Shown here piece after piece: positions 1 through 11,949 of a stretch of 64,000 bases of DNA. The DNA is from Pseudocercospora fijiensis CIRAD86 (taxonomy: Eukaryota > Ascomycota > Dothideomycetes > Mycosphaerellales > Mycosphaerellaceae), in assembly GCF_000340215.1 (NCBI RefSeq), contig NW_006921533.1, positions 4,428,979 through 4,492,978 on the forward strand, written 5' to 3'. Below the pieces are notes generated by a model, which was not told the DNA's origin, ran no database searches, and worked only from the letters and a program-made list of their open reading frames with translations. The translations under genes and the position numbers were made by a program. Positions within the stretch are counted from its first letter, which is position 1. Each line of letters starts with the position of its first letter.

Positions 1-3000
1 GTTTAGTAGATCTATCGTCGAGGCCTAGGATAAGCTATACGCCGAATCTTATATAGTATAGGATATACGCAACTATAGAGCACCCTAGCAGTTTATTATA
101 AACTATATCCGCTACGTACGCGAGGCAGGTCTCGAGACAGACCCTAATAGGCCGTACGCTCTTCTCTACTAGGCATAGTTGCGATTCGAGCCTCGCCTAT
201 AAGACAAGCTCGATAAGCCTTTACTAAGTAATACGATTTATACTTTTACGCGAGCCGTAGAAGATAAGTATAAAGCATAGTGCCGTAGATATATATAGTC
301 CGACAGCTACGGTATAGTACGAGGCCGCAATAGATACAACGGTAAGTTACAATACCGAAACGCTCGCAATAGCGACCGGTACGCCGATTCTTCGGGCGCG
401 TATCGCGATACTTCTAGTCGCAGTTACGCCGGTAGATTCGACGATCGGTACGCCGCAGTAGTACGCGGATATCGCGACAATTCAGGTCGCGGTTACGCCG
501 GCGGCTACGGCAATAAGCGCCCTAGAAATAGTAGCTATGCTAATTAAAACTAGTATTAGCGCCGGGATTAAGGAAACGATAGGCAAGCCCTAGCGGGGGA
601 GGGACGCTAAAAAGAGTACGTTTCTAACCGTAATAATCGGGCAGAGCTACGTAATAATAATCGGGGCTACGAAGTACGCGGTAGCAAGAACGCTAATCGT
701 AGACGACGACAAGATAGGGGTGCGCGAAACGACGTACGCGACACCTAGGGTTAGTAAGAACGCGGCCGCTAAGGCAATAAGGCCCCGCGCAACTATTACG
801 CTAATAAGTAGGTACCGGAGCCTCTAGTCGAAGAGCCTATATCTACCCTATAGCCGCGCTTACACTTACGCCTACGATCTAGCTTACGCTACTTAGCGAG
901 GCTAGTAAGCCCGTACTCCGTGCCGGCGTACTTTAACGACTAGGTAGATATCTACTATAGATTAGATAACGTAGATAATAACGCCTCTTCTTAGGACTCC
1001 GTATTAGTATACTATAGCGAAGTTCCGCTGCTATCGCCCTTTTCCCTATACGTCGGTAAGCACCTTCCTCTAGCTATAGAACCCTTCGCTACGATACGGC
1101 CTTTAAAGTTCTTATACTTAAATTGTAGCGCGAAGTTCGATAGTAACAATCTCTTATAGGACTATAGGCGTACTAAGTACGCTACGGAGCTAACGCCTAA
1201 GAAGGATAGCGTAGAGGAGGACGCTAGGCTTATTAAGTCCGCTATATTGCTAAAGGTTAAGGGAGGATACGCGTTTCGAAGCTATTATTATCTACGTATA
1301 GTCGTACGCCTATAGAAGGACGGTACGGAATACGCGGTTTACCTAGACACTAGCGCTACCGTATTACTTATCGACGAAGCCTTCCTACGCTAGACGCGCC
1401 TAGACATCGAGCGTAAGCGTCTAGTAGCCCTACTTAAGGTTAAAGGCGTAGGATTAACGGACATTACTAAGTACGTAGACCTCGATTTTTGGGTACTAGG
1501 AATCGTTAAGGGCTCTAAGGTTATCGCCTATATGCGGTATAAGGTGCACGTCGTTAAGGAACTTAGCGCTAAGTTCCTTATAGCGATAGATATTATCGGC
1601 CCGGAGGGTATTAAAATTGATGTGCTATACCGTACCGCGACGATTAATTCTTATAAAAAAGCGAAGATTCCCCTACTAGTAGGCCGCAAAGATTACGTTA
1701 AGTTCCGTACGGTTATATACTCCGGCGATAAGAACGTCGTTCTAGTACCGCAGACTGTAACCTTAGTGCCTGTCTAGTTTAGAACAGACCTTCTAGCAGA
1801 TCGAGACGTAGCCTTCTACCCGTAAAACTAGGAGCTTAAGAACAAAGCCCTAACTATCTATACCGCCGTCGTAGACGCTATAGTGAATTTCGTATAGGTC
1901 CGCAACGATACAGATTAGCTATAGACTCTGCTACGATATACAAAGATAGGGTATATACGCGAATGCGACTACTATAGCTACTACTATATAGCGCCCGAAG
2001 AGTACGCCGTAGCCGGCCTTCCGCTACCGGACCTGCCGAACCCTACGAAGGAGAGGCAGCTTTTTAATAGAGTAATAGCGTATAGCACTAAGGAGCAGGT
2101 ATAACGCATCGAGGCCGTAGTAAAGAAGCACGAGGACCTATAGAGGGATAAGGGCACTACCGTAGACATCCCTAAGTCCGATTTCCTAGAGGTTACGCTA
2201 AAGCTAGGCTACGAAAATAATAAAGTCCCTACGGTAGCGTACCTACTCTACGGCCCCGACGAAGAGGTCGTAAATAAGACCTTCGACCCTCTATACGTAT
2301 AAGGAAAGATGTCCTTTACTACTAAGCCTACTTAGTTCAGGTTCCTAGTTTTCGTAGTCTAGAAGACGACTATAGTAGATAGCAAGCTAGTCCGCAAGGG
2401 ACGTGCGGTCGTAGACATTAGAGGCCTAAACAAAATCACAGTTAAGGATTCTTACCCGCTCCCTAGATAAGAGGACATTATTAAGGCACTACGCGGCTCG
2501 ACTTATATTATAACGGTAGACGTAGTATCGTTTTTCTATTAATAGGCAGTAGCCGAGAAGGACCGTAGTAAATTTGCGATTAATAGCTACCGCGGCTAGG
2601 AACAGATATATATAGCTATTATAGGTTTCTCGAACAGCGTATAATATGTCTAGCGCTAGCTTAATAAGATACTTAAGTAATACAAATCCTACTGCCGCGC
2701 GTATATCGACGATATTGTTATCTACTCCCGTATCTTCGAAGAGTACCTATAGTATCTAAACGCGGTGTTCGAGTGCCTAGTAGGCAAGAATATTAGTATC
2801 GTACCGTATAAGTCGTTCCTCGCGTATCTATCTACGAAGCTTTTAGGCTAACGAGTGTTAGGACTAGGATATACTACTTATAAGGAAAAGGTCTAGGCTA
2901 TCCTAGACTTGAAATTCCCTACGACCCTAAAGGATATCGAATTTTACTTAGGGCTTACTAGATAGCAACGATAGTATATTCTATACTACTCTACGATTAC

Positions 3001-5450
3001 GATGCTATTCGAGAACCGTAAGAAAGAGCTCTTGCGCTTTAGCCTAGCTAATAAGGGCAATAAGCGAAAGCGCTACGTAGCTAGGACCCTAGCCTTCGAC
3101 GTAGACGAGGCACTAGAAACCGAGTATAAGGCCTTTAATATCCTAAGGCAGATGTACCGCGATATTAAGTTCTCCTATTACGCGGACCCTAATCGCCCTA
3201 TATATATCGACCTAGACGCTAATATAGGAGGATTCGCAGCGGTAGTGTACTACGTTAAGGGAGATCTAGAGCCGACTATCGAGAATAGTAAGGCCGCACG
3301 CTTCCCGGCAGATTAGGTACAAGTTATTATATACCTTAGCAAAGCCCTTACGGACGTAGAAAAGCGGTACCTAGCTACCGAGCTTAAGGTTAGCGGACTA
3401 GTCTAAACAGTACGGAAGGTACGAATAATCCTATAGGCGGTACGTAAGCCGGTATATGTGTTTTCCGACTATATTACGGCCCTAGGCATTACTACGGCAG
3501 CGAGCCTAGCGACGACTACGTCTACGGATAAGCTCAACCTCCGTCTAGTGCGGGCCGGTTAGTACCTCTCTTAGTACCCTAAGCTTAAGGTACACTACCG
3601 CCTAGGACGCCTCTATAGTATACCGGACGCCTTAAGTAGGCTTGTAGCGGACCTCGACCGAGCGGCAGATTAGGTATACGACATACTAGATCCCCTAGTA
3701 TACGACGATCCGGCGCCCGCGAATAATATAATCGACGCGTACTATATATACCTATACGAAAGCGAGGGTGCGATTTGCTTTTACGCTACTATAATCGACG
3801 AGCACTCTAGCCGAACGTACACCTCTAACGAGCCTATAGTTTTCTACTCCGTACTCGTAGAACTCGCTACCGAATTCAAGGACGACTTAAAGGCGGGATA
3901 TACTAAGGACCCCTATTAGTCCGCAATCCTAGCTTAGCTAAACGCCGTTAAAGAACGCCGCCTGCGAGCCGCCGCTAAGAGGACCTTAGACGCCGACGAC
4001 AGCCCTAATTATAAGGAAGCTAATATTATAGGCGAGGCCGAGTCGAGCCTATTAGGACTTTGTTTTTTCTTACGCGACGACCTTATCTATTTTAAGGACG
4101 ATACCGACGGTAGAGAGAGGCTATACATCCTCCGCTCCCTATATAAGGAGGTCTTCTAAATAGCCTACGATTATTACTACTACGTAGGTTATTACCGCAC
4201 TTACGCTCGTCTATACGCTAGCTTTTATATACGCCGGCTCGGACGCGAGGTCTCTAAGTATATCGCTTATTGCTCCGAGTGTATCCTAAACTAGACGCTA
4301 CGCTATCCTCTATACGGTGAATTGTAACCGATCAAATGCTAGCCTATTCTATAGTACGCTATTACTACGGACTAGGTTTACGGCCTGCTACCTAATAAGG
4401 ACGGCTACGATAGTTTCCTTACTAAGACGTATAAGTACTCTAAGCGCGTTATGCTACGCAAGTACAAATTAACGTAGACGGCGCAGTAGTACGGTAGCGA
4501 TTGGATCTAAGGATATATCGAAATAGAGCGCAACCTTCCGGCTATTATAATCGGCGACCGGGACCCTATTTAGCTTAGTAACTTTATAAAGGCAGCCTTT
4601 AAGAAGTTAGGTACGAGGTTCTTCGCAACGACGGCGTACTACCCTTAGTCGGACGGCTAGTCTAAGCGAACTAATTAGACCGTAGAAATCGCACTACGAT
4701 TCTTTACCTCTAATTACCCGGACGCTAATTAGACGGACGTACTTCCGTATATCTAGGCCGAGCTTAATAACGCTAGAAACGCCTCGACTAGAGAGGTACC
4801 TAATATTCTAATTTAAGGATTTAAGACTAACTTAGACGCGCTAAACCCCCTTACCGAGCTCCCTACTAAGGACTACTTAGTATTAAGATAGGAGGCACGC
4901 GATTAGGCTGCGGACTCTCTCGCGTAGGCGGTAGCAATAATAAAGGACCGATACGACCGCAAGTATCGCCCTATTTCCTTTAAGACGGGCTAGAAGGTAC
5001 TACTTAAGCTATATAAGGGATACCGCCTACTAGGGAACCCTAATCGCAAGCTCTCCGTATAGCGTACTAGACTATTTAAGGTACTACGCCTAGTTAGCAA
5101 CCTCGCGTACGAGCTCGATCTCCCCCTAGTAATGCGTATCTACCCTATAATCTCAGTTTCGTAGCTAGAACTATACCCTAAGGGCCGTAACCTATACGAC
5201 CGAGAGATGCTAGAGCCGGGCCTAGTAGATAAAGTACCCTTCGATAACGACTATCTATACCTAAAAGCGCTATATTACGAGATTAAAAAGCTCCTCGGAC
5301 GTAGAGTCTCTAGAGGTAAGACGTAGTATCTAGTTAAGTAGCGTAGCTACAGTTACGCGTACAACGTTTAGTACGATATCGATAACCTCCGCGACTCGGC
5401 GGAACTCGTCTAGGAATACGATCGCCTCTACCTATAGCAAGCACGATAGT
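1..5450 (+). pseudogene. RIP-inactivated Ty3/gypsy chromovirus gag-pol (element 1), 5' end outside window
   Basis: One plus-strand frame, broken mainly by TAG/TAA, reads as gag (about 1-1260, with an Arg/Gly/Tyr-rich stretch near 300-560), retropepsin (about 1270-1770), reverse transcriptase (about 2280-3000), RNase H (about 3150-3420), integrase (about 4080-4900) and a C-terminal chromodomain (about 5270-5430, YLVK core followed by TAG where Trp is expected). The RT box YIDD is intact at 2703-2714. The protease active site reads Asp-Thr-Ser-Ala at 1346-1357 where Asp-Thr-Gly-Ala is expected, which fits TGG to TAG across the codon boundary. The integrase shows a GDRDP motif near 4553 and an SDG..KRTN block near 4650. 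The gag-PR-RT-RH-IN-chromodomain order is that of Ty3/gypsy chromoviruses. The 5' LTR lies outside the window and I could not pair a 3' LTR. Confidence 0.9.
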
Positions 5451-5900
5451 AAGCGTTACGTTAGCAACCGGTACGTTAGCAAGCGCTATAATAGTAGGCA
5501 CCGATAGCGCCGTCCCTAAGCGCGCCGTAGTTAATAGTAGGAGAACTATAGGCTCGGCCTTCTCGGAGGCCTAGCTTACGCAACTCCTAAAGAACGGCTA
5601 CCTAGAAGGTTAACTAAGCAGTACTATACGTAATAATAGGCATCTCTATCGCGGTACGCTATATTATAGCATTATTGTCTATAATTGAATCGTACCCTAC
5701 TTTACCTTATTTTAAATCGTACCTTACTTTACTTTATTTTTGAAACGCAAATAGTTTACTTTATTGTCTTTCCCCTATTGTTACTCTAATCCGACGGGCC
5801 GTACCGCATATATAAACGGCGCAGCGCAGGCGAGGTAAAGTTTACGTTATAATAAAGCGGAACGCCCTAGCAACGCCCTAAAAATTTTTAGCTACTACGT
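5451..5900 (+). other. Non-coding stretch: possible 3' LTR of element 1 and promoter of the next ORF
   Basis: No coding frame is evident. The stretch has a purine-rich piece near 5530-5545 that could be a polypurine tract, AT-rich runs of CGTACC(C/T)TACTTTA-like repeats near 5690-5740, and a TATA box. It could be the 3' LTR of element 1, but the other LTR is off the window, so the ends cannot be set. Confidence 0.4.
5809..5816 (+). promoter_or_regulatory. TATA box (TATATAAA)
   Basis: TATATAAA lies about 85 bp upstream of the probable start codon (ATA, likely former ATG) of the long frame that begins at 5901. It could belong to an LTR promoter or to the ORF's own promoter. Confidence 0.45.
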
Positions 5901-8900
5901 ATATACTAAACTCAATACGATACTAACCTCCTTCTATCCTAGCGAACCTACGACTGCGTACGCCCTTTAGTAATATACCGCTACCCCGTCGGCAACCCTA
6001 TTATATCGAGCGACGCCGGTACGCCTAGCGATATTACCGCGATAGTGCGCTACCGCCCTTAGAATAACGACTACGGCCCGCCGCCTATCGCCTTATACGT
6101 ATACCGCTAGGACGAATTGTCCGACCCTAGCTAGACCTAGCTAAAGGAACGCCGCTATAAGTCCCTACTATTCTTCGCCTCCTAAGAGCCTAAATTCGAG
6201 CTATACGACGACTACGCTACTACGCCGACGGAAGAAGCGTAGAGACTTAATTACGGTATCCTAGTAGAGTAGGTACTAGTACTAGTATACCGCGAACTAG
6301 ACTAGCCGCTACGCGACTACGTCGGCGAGTTTATAAGCGCTAAGATCTAGACGCGAATCTATAATACGCCGATCCTACGAGTTCTCCTTCGCGGACGCGC
6401 TACTAAGATCTACCTAATTACGATCGCCGATTTTTTCCTATATAAGTACGGCTCCTATCGCGCCTTTATTACGCGTATCCGCGCGTAGGACTATATAGAA
6501 GCTACGGACTTCGCCTTACTACTACTCGACCCGGAGCCTAGCGTAACGGACCGCAACTTATTACAACGTATTAAGATTATACTCTAGGAAAATGCGAGCC
6601 TTCGTAGGTACGATAAGGACGACCGCTCCGAGTAGGCCCGTTTCTTTAGCGTACTAGAATTCTACTAGTTCCTCGACTAGGCGCCCGACGTATCTAACGC
6701 TAGCGACGAAGGCGTAGTCGTTACGCTCCCTAACCCCTAGTATGCGAAGCTTTTCTACGACCTAGACGACATCCCTATATACGTACGGAACTACGATATC
6801 TATTACGCTATCCGAACGCTATTACGACTCAATATCGGTATAACTAATTACCGGGAGATAGGAGCGCTATATAGCGGAAACTACGTCTAGGCGGCGGCGC
6901 CGCTATTCCGCGTACTAGTAAAGTACGGTTTCTATTCTAACGCAATTAGCACTCTATACGAGGTACTTAAAGATATACCTAGATAGGATAATACTAACGT
7001 CGACCTTATCGCAGTCTACGACTAGATCGCTTAGGTCGCGGGCCGCGACGATATAGAGTAGTACCTAAATCGCGACGACCTACCGGGTTAGTACTCCTTA
7101 GACTAGGCACTTACGGCCGAGCGAATACGTAACTAGCAAACGGCAGCGATATACGTAAAGGCGTAAGAAAAGATTCTAGCCGTAGAGCTAGTAGACCCCG
7201 TTACCGGCGAAATAACCGCGCTACTATAATACCCTACGTAGATCGCGTCGACGGTAGACTTTCAAACCGAATGCCGGTACTAGCCCGAGCGTACGCTTAT
7301 AGTCGTCTACGACTAAGATACTATCGTATAGAAGCGTAAGACGATTAGAGAGTAGAAGGATTATTATAATACGCTACGTAGCTACTAGGGCGACGAAGGC
7401 TTAAATCTAAACAAAAAGGCCCTACGATATAGGCAAGGCGCCGAGCTAAGCGAGACTATAGTAAATAACAAGCAAGACGCGCTAGGTATAAACGCGGCGT
7501 AAGACAAGTAAGATACTATCGAGCTATAGCCTATAACGTCTAGTACGACGATCCTAATAAAAGACACTAAGAAGTAGGACGTTATAGCGAATACCGAAGC
7601 TAATCTACCGCTACCTAAAGGCCGTTACCTTAAGGACTCCCTATAGAAGTACTAGCCGACGCTAATCTAGGCGGTGCTTGCGAATGTTTTCCCGCGAAAG
7701 ATAACGCTCGACGCTATCTATAAGGACGTCTAGACTCTCCTTAGATATACGATAATAGCGCGTTCCGTCGATAAGGAGCTCGGTAGGCAGGTAGAAGACG
7801 AGAATAGTACGGTAATTATAGTAGACGGCGAATAGGTACTTACCTTATATAGCTAAGCAGTATATAAAAAGGCGGTAGGCAAGCTTCCCTAGGCGGATAC
7901 TAAGCTGTTACGAGATCGCCTATACTAGCTAAAGACTATTAACGAGCGACAACCGTAAAAGGCTACCGAGCAGCTACGACTACTAAAGGACGTTAGCAAC
8001 GCAGAGGACGCCGCTACTAACAAGTCGCCGAAGGATATACTTAAGGACGCCGACTATAACGAGGAGACGGGTCTAGTCGCTATATTATCGACCGTAGTAG
8101 GAGGTAAGGCTCTAGGATAGGACACCGAGATACAGGACCCTATAGAGGTATAAGAACGTAATAAAGAGCTCTAGGAAGTAGCAATAGAGGCAATTTTAGT
8201 CTACGTAACAGAGCCTATAACGGCAGTATAGCTAACCGAGGCCGTCCCTATCGCGTTTCTAAATATAAAGACCGTACTAGACGCTAAGTTCGCGTAGGAG
8301 TTACTAGAAGCTAACGTCGGTATAAGCCTTACCGAGGTAGGCGACGCGTTTATTCTAACCTCGAAAGGTAGGTTAGGGGCGAGGATTCGCGTAATAGAAA
8401 CTACCTACTTTAATAATAAGTACAATCTAGGATAGTACGTCGTAGCGAACGACCCTAAGGCGGAAACGCTCGCGTAAACGTACGACGAGGAGACCGAGCA
8501 TAACGATGCCCTAGCCCCTATCGACTATAACTCCCTAGTACGCGAGAACCCTAACGACGGTAACTCTCTAGTACGCTAAAACGCAGACGATAGCGACGAC
8601 TTATAGTACGGCGCTTAGAACAACGGTAAGCGACCGCAATACCTAATCCTAGACAGCGTCGATATAAATAGAGATGTTCGAGACGCTATAAAGGTATCGG
8701 GCGCCCGCTAGCGTACCGCCGCCCTCTTCTATATAACGACGGTAAACGCCGTTAAGGTCGCTATAAAGGAGGACAACAATATTATCGAGCGTATTATAAT
8801 AATAGACAAGTTAGCCCGTATAGGACAAATCACGCTCTAACTAGTATACGAATACCAATTCCTTAGCTCGGTATATAAGACTGCTTATATAAACGAGTAC

Positions 8901-10853
8901 TTTAAAGAATTTATTAGCGACTTTTACCCTACTCCGGTACCTAGTATAGACCTGCGTAGTAGGCTCTAAGCTATATTCGACCGCGTCTAGGGATACTATA
9001 GAGGCCCGCTAGTCTTAGGACCGACCCTGTTACTCTATACGCTACTATAGACGCGTACGGTAGCAGAGTACGACGCTAACCCCCTAGCCGCTAACTATAA
9101 AAACGAGATATTAGACGAGCCTACCGATTACGCCGAGCCTACCGACGACGCCGATCCTACTATCTACGATAAGCCTACTAACGATACCGAGGATAATTAG
9201 GACGCTATATAAGCCGATGCTAAGGACGCTAACGTTTAGAACCTTATATAAGCCGAGGACTACGTCGATAACGCTAGCGACGGATCTGCTATCGACGACG
9301 AGATAAATATACCCGAAAGACAAGAGGAGGACGACGATAAGGAGGACGCCTTAATAGACGTAGAGGAGAACAAGCAGCGCCGTAGAGCGGCTAGAGCAGC
9401 TAAGAAGGATAAGAGTAAAGCGGACAAGGACGACGATTAGGAAGACGGAGTAGTAGATAAGAAGAAGGTACGCCGTAGAGCGGTTAATATAGATAAGAAT
9501 AAGAACTTCTAGCGCTCTAGTATATAGTACACCGGTATAGAAGACTAGTTAGAGTCGCAGTATTAAGCTAATATAGTAGTACTAATATATAACGCGCTAG
9601 GATTTAAGACAATAGACTATATACTACCGATAGGTACCCGCTTGTCCGACTTCAAACTCGGAATAATATACCGTAAGGTCGACGATACTACTATTAGCTT
9701 AAAGGATCTCGGAAAGTAGTATACGTACTCCGTCGAGGTATAGGGATATCCGCGCTCTAAGCGTAAGCTAATTAGCCCGCCGTACCTATACTATAAGTAG
9801 TATCCTAACGGAATATACAAGATTGCCGCTATTGCCTATCGCACTATACTTATAGGCAGCGGCACCTTCCGCTATAAGGCCCTAGATTAGGTTACCTAGA
9901 CGCATATCGACAATGCAAGCAACTAGGCGATAATTACGACCGCAATACCGCTAGACATCGAGGGCGAAACCGAGCTAGTTACCTCTTTACGCTAATAGTA
10001 GGCGCGCTAGCGGAAGTACTATAAGGACCTAAACTACGACCTATATAAGAAGTAGCTCTAAATTATTTCCCTATCCTACCTTACCTTTAAGGCCGCTATA
10101 GTAGAGTAGCTAACGGAGATCGATATCGAGGCAATCCTAGACTACGCCCTTGCGAATATATAGGCCTATAATACGACTAACGAAGACGGTATACTAACGG
10201 ATGTCGCGCTCGACTATTTCCTGCGTATAGTATATCTCTAGCTACAATTAGGCCGTATACCGAGCGTAGACCGCGATTGGGTTGCTACCCGTAATAAGAA
10301 GGGCCTACTACTAAAAGACATTAAGTACGATTACGCTACGGAGGACGTAGATCCGGTGAAGTTGTACCGCGGACTAGGGCGTATAGGTATTACAGGACGA
10401 TACTAGTCGCTTACCGACGAGTAACGCGCCGACCTATACCTCTACCTACCGGACGAGCTCGCTATAGCTATTAAGTCTAAGACGCTCGTTAGTACCGTAG
10501 CTGCTAACGAAGAAGCGCTAGCTACGCCGCAACTATCGGAGAAGCGTAAGACTAAGTCGCGGTACGGCGCCGCCGACGCCGGTACCCTTGCCCTAGCCTC
10601 TAAGGGTAAAGGTAAGGCCTTCCTCCTACTAAAAGGCAAGGATAAGAACTAGAAGCGCTAACCCTTCGATCGCGCCTTATCCCTACTAGCCTTAGTACCC
10701 GCCTCGATACCCGTACCCGAAACGCTAAAGCAAACGCTAAAGCAAGTCTAGTACGTCGGCGTACGTAAGATACAAGATAAGAGCAGCGGAACAAAGCGTA
10801 AGCGAGCTAGCACTAGTACCGGCGAGACATCTAACTAAAAGAGACGACGCTAA
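5901..10853 (+). pseudogene. Unknown very long ORF (about 1650 codons), RIP-inactivated
   Basis: A single reading frame runs for about 4950 bp without a frameshift. It is interrupted almost only by TAG/TAA at positions that fit former Trp or Gln codons. The first codon of the frame, ATA at 5901, fits a former ATG (TG to TA). Visible features are a mixed globular N-terminal two thirds, an acidic region near 9110-9340 rich in Asp/Glu with a Pro-Thr-Asp repeat, a Lys/Arg-rich segment near 9370-9510 (ENKQRRRAARAAKKDKSKAD) that resembles a nuclear localisation signal, a second globular region to about 10480, and a basic tail (KRKTKSRYG, KGKGK, KRKRAS). I see no RT, integrase, DDE, tyrosine recombinase or helicase motif. 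It lies between a chromovirus and a truncated gypsy fragment, and RIP implies it was repeated. It may be mobile-element cargo or a duplicated host gene; function unknown. Confidence 0.6.
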
Positions 10854-10871
10854 TACGCAAACTTTATAACT

Positions 10872-11742
10872 AGCTCCGATTACTAAAGGCGCTCGATACA
10901 TCCCGGCGCGTAAGGATTAGACTGCTATTAATATAGTAGAGGCGCTATAGACTAACATCTTCTGTATCTATTAGGGAACCCCTAAGGGGATAGTCTCCGA
11001 TAGGGGCTCGATATTTATATCGCACTATTAGAGCGAAATATGCCTATAGCTAAGACTGAAGCATCGGCTATTAATAGCCTTCTATCTATAGACTAACGGT
11101 TAAACAGAGAGACAGAATGCTACCCTATAGTAGTACCTACGTAGCTACATTAATAAGAACCCCGATAACTAGGTCAATCTCCTATAACTAGCCGAATTCG
11201 TATATAATAATAGTATCTACTTATCTACTAAGGTGTTACCTTATTTCGCTATAATAGGAAGCAACTCTACGCTACTATAAGACCCCCTATCGCTCGAGGC
11301 CGAGCGTAAGGAAAGGGAAGCGGATTAACCTAAGATACTAGCGGCTATTAAGAGGGTTTAAAAGATGCGAGAAATTCACGCTAAGATAGCTAACAAACTA
11401 GCAAAGGCCTAGGCCTATTAGAAGGCCTACTATAACAAACACTACCTTCTAATAACCTTTAAGCAAGGCGACCTAGTTATACTTAGTACGAAGAACCTCC
11501 GTATCCGCAAACACCCCTCGCCTAATAGCAAAACAAGGCCTAAACTCGCACTAAGGTACATTAGCCCTTTCCGTATCCGAGAACCTAGGGGCACCTAGGC
11601 CTATTAGTTATAGCTTCTACCTTATTACACTATCTATAACACCTTCTATATATCCCTCCTTAAGCCGTACTACTTGCGCGAAGGGGATAAAGCACCTACT
11701 AAATCCGAGGATATACTAGCTAATAGTAAAGAACTGTAGTCT
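10872..11742 (+). pseudogene. A' gypsy fragment: integrase C-terminal part, truncated on the left
   Basis: This stretch aligns by eye to 16370-17260 of element A (shared blocks such as CTAAGACT..AAGCATCG and AACTAGCAAAGGCCTAGGCC). It encodes the integrase catalytic C-terminal half and the linker before the chromodomain. Homology starts abruptly near 10872, just after the unknown long ORF, so the left part of this copy is missing. It ends exactly where element A inserted (TSD AGTCT at 11738-11742) and resumes at 33954. Broken by TAG/TAA like its neighbours. Confidence 0.8.
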
Positions 11743-11930
11743 TGTTAGAGGCTATACGTAATTAGTATGTAACTAGCTCGAGTGAAGCTAGGGTCTTAGT
11801 GCCTTAGGCAGGGCTTAGCGCTTAGCGTTAGGCTAACTAGCCTGCCTTCCTCCTTCTCCTCCTAGTTCTCTATCGAATACTACCTGTACCTACTACTACC
11901 CTATCTACCTACTAACATACCCTTCTTATA
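11743..11930 (+). repeat. 5' LTR of element A
   Basis: It starts TGTTAGAGGC and ends CTTCTTATA (partner ends CTTCTTACA). It matches 33761-33948 over the same 188-bp length, with few differences, largely of RIP type. The next bases, TAGTATTCGATC at 11931, could be a RIP-altered primer-binding site (TGG expected), but this is not proven. Confidence 0.88.
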
Positions 11931-11949
11931 TAGTATTCGATCTACCCTT

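Noticed and set aside
10442..10794. Two minus-strand open frames inside the long orphan ORF (10639-10442, 10794-10600)
   Set aside because: The plus frame is continuous through the region; the minus frames are low-complexity Arg/Ser/Ala shadows.
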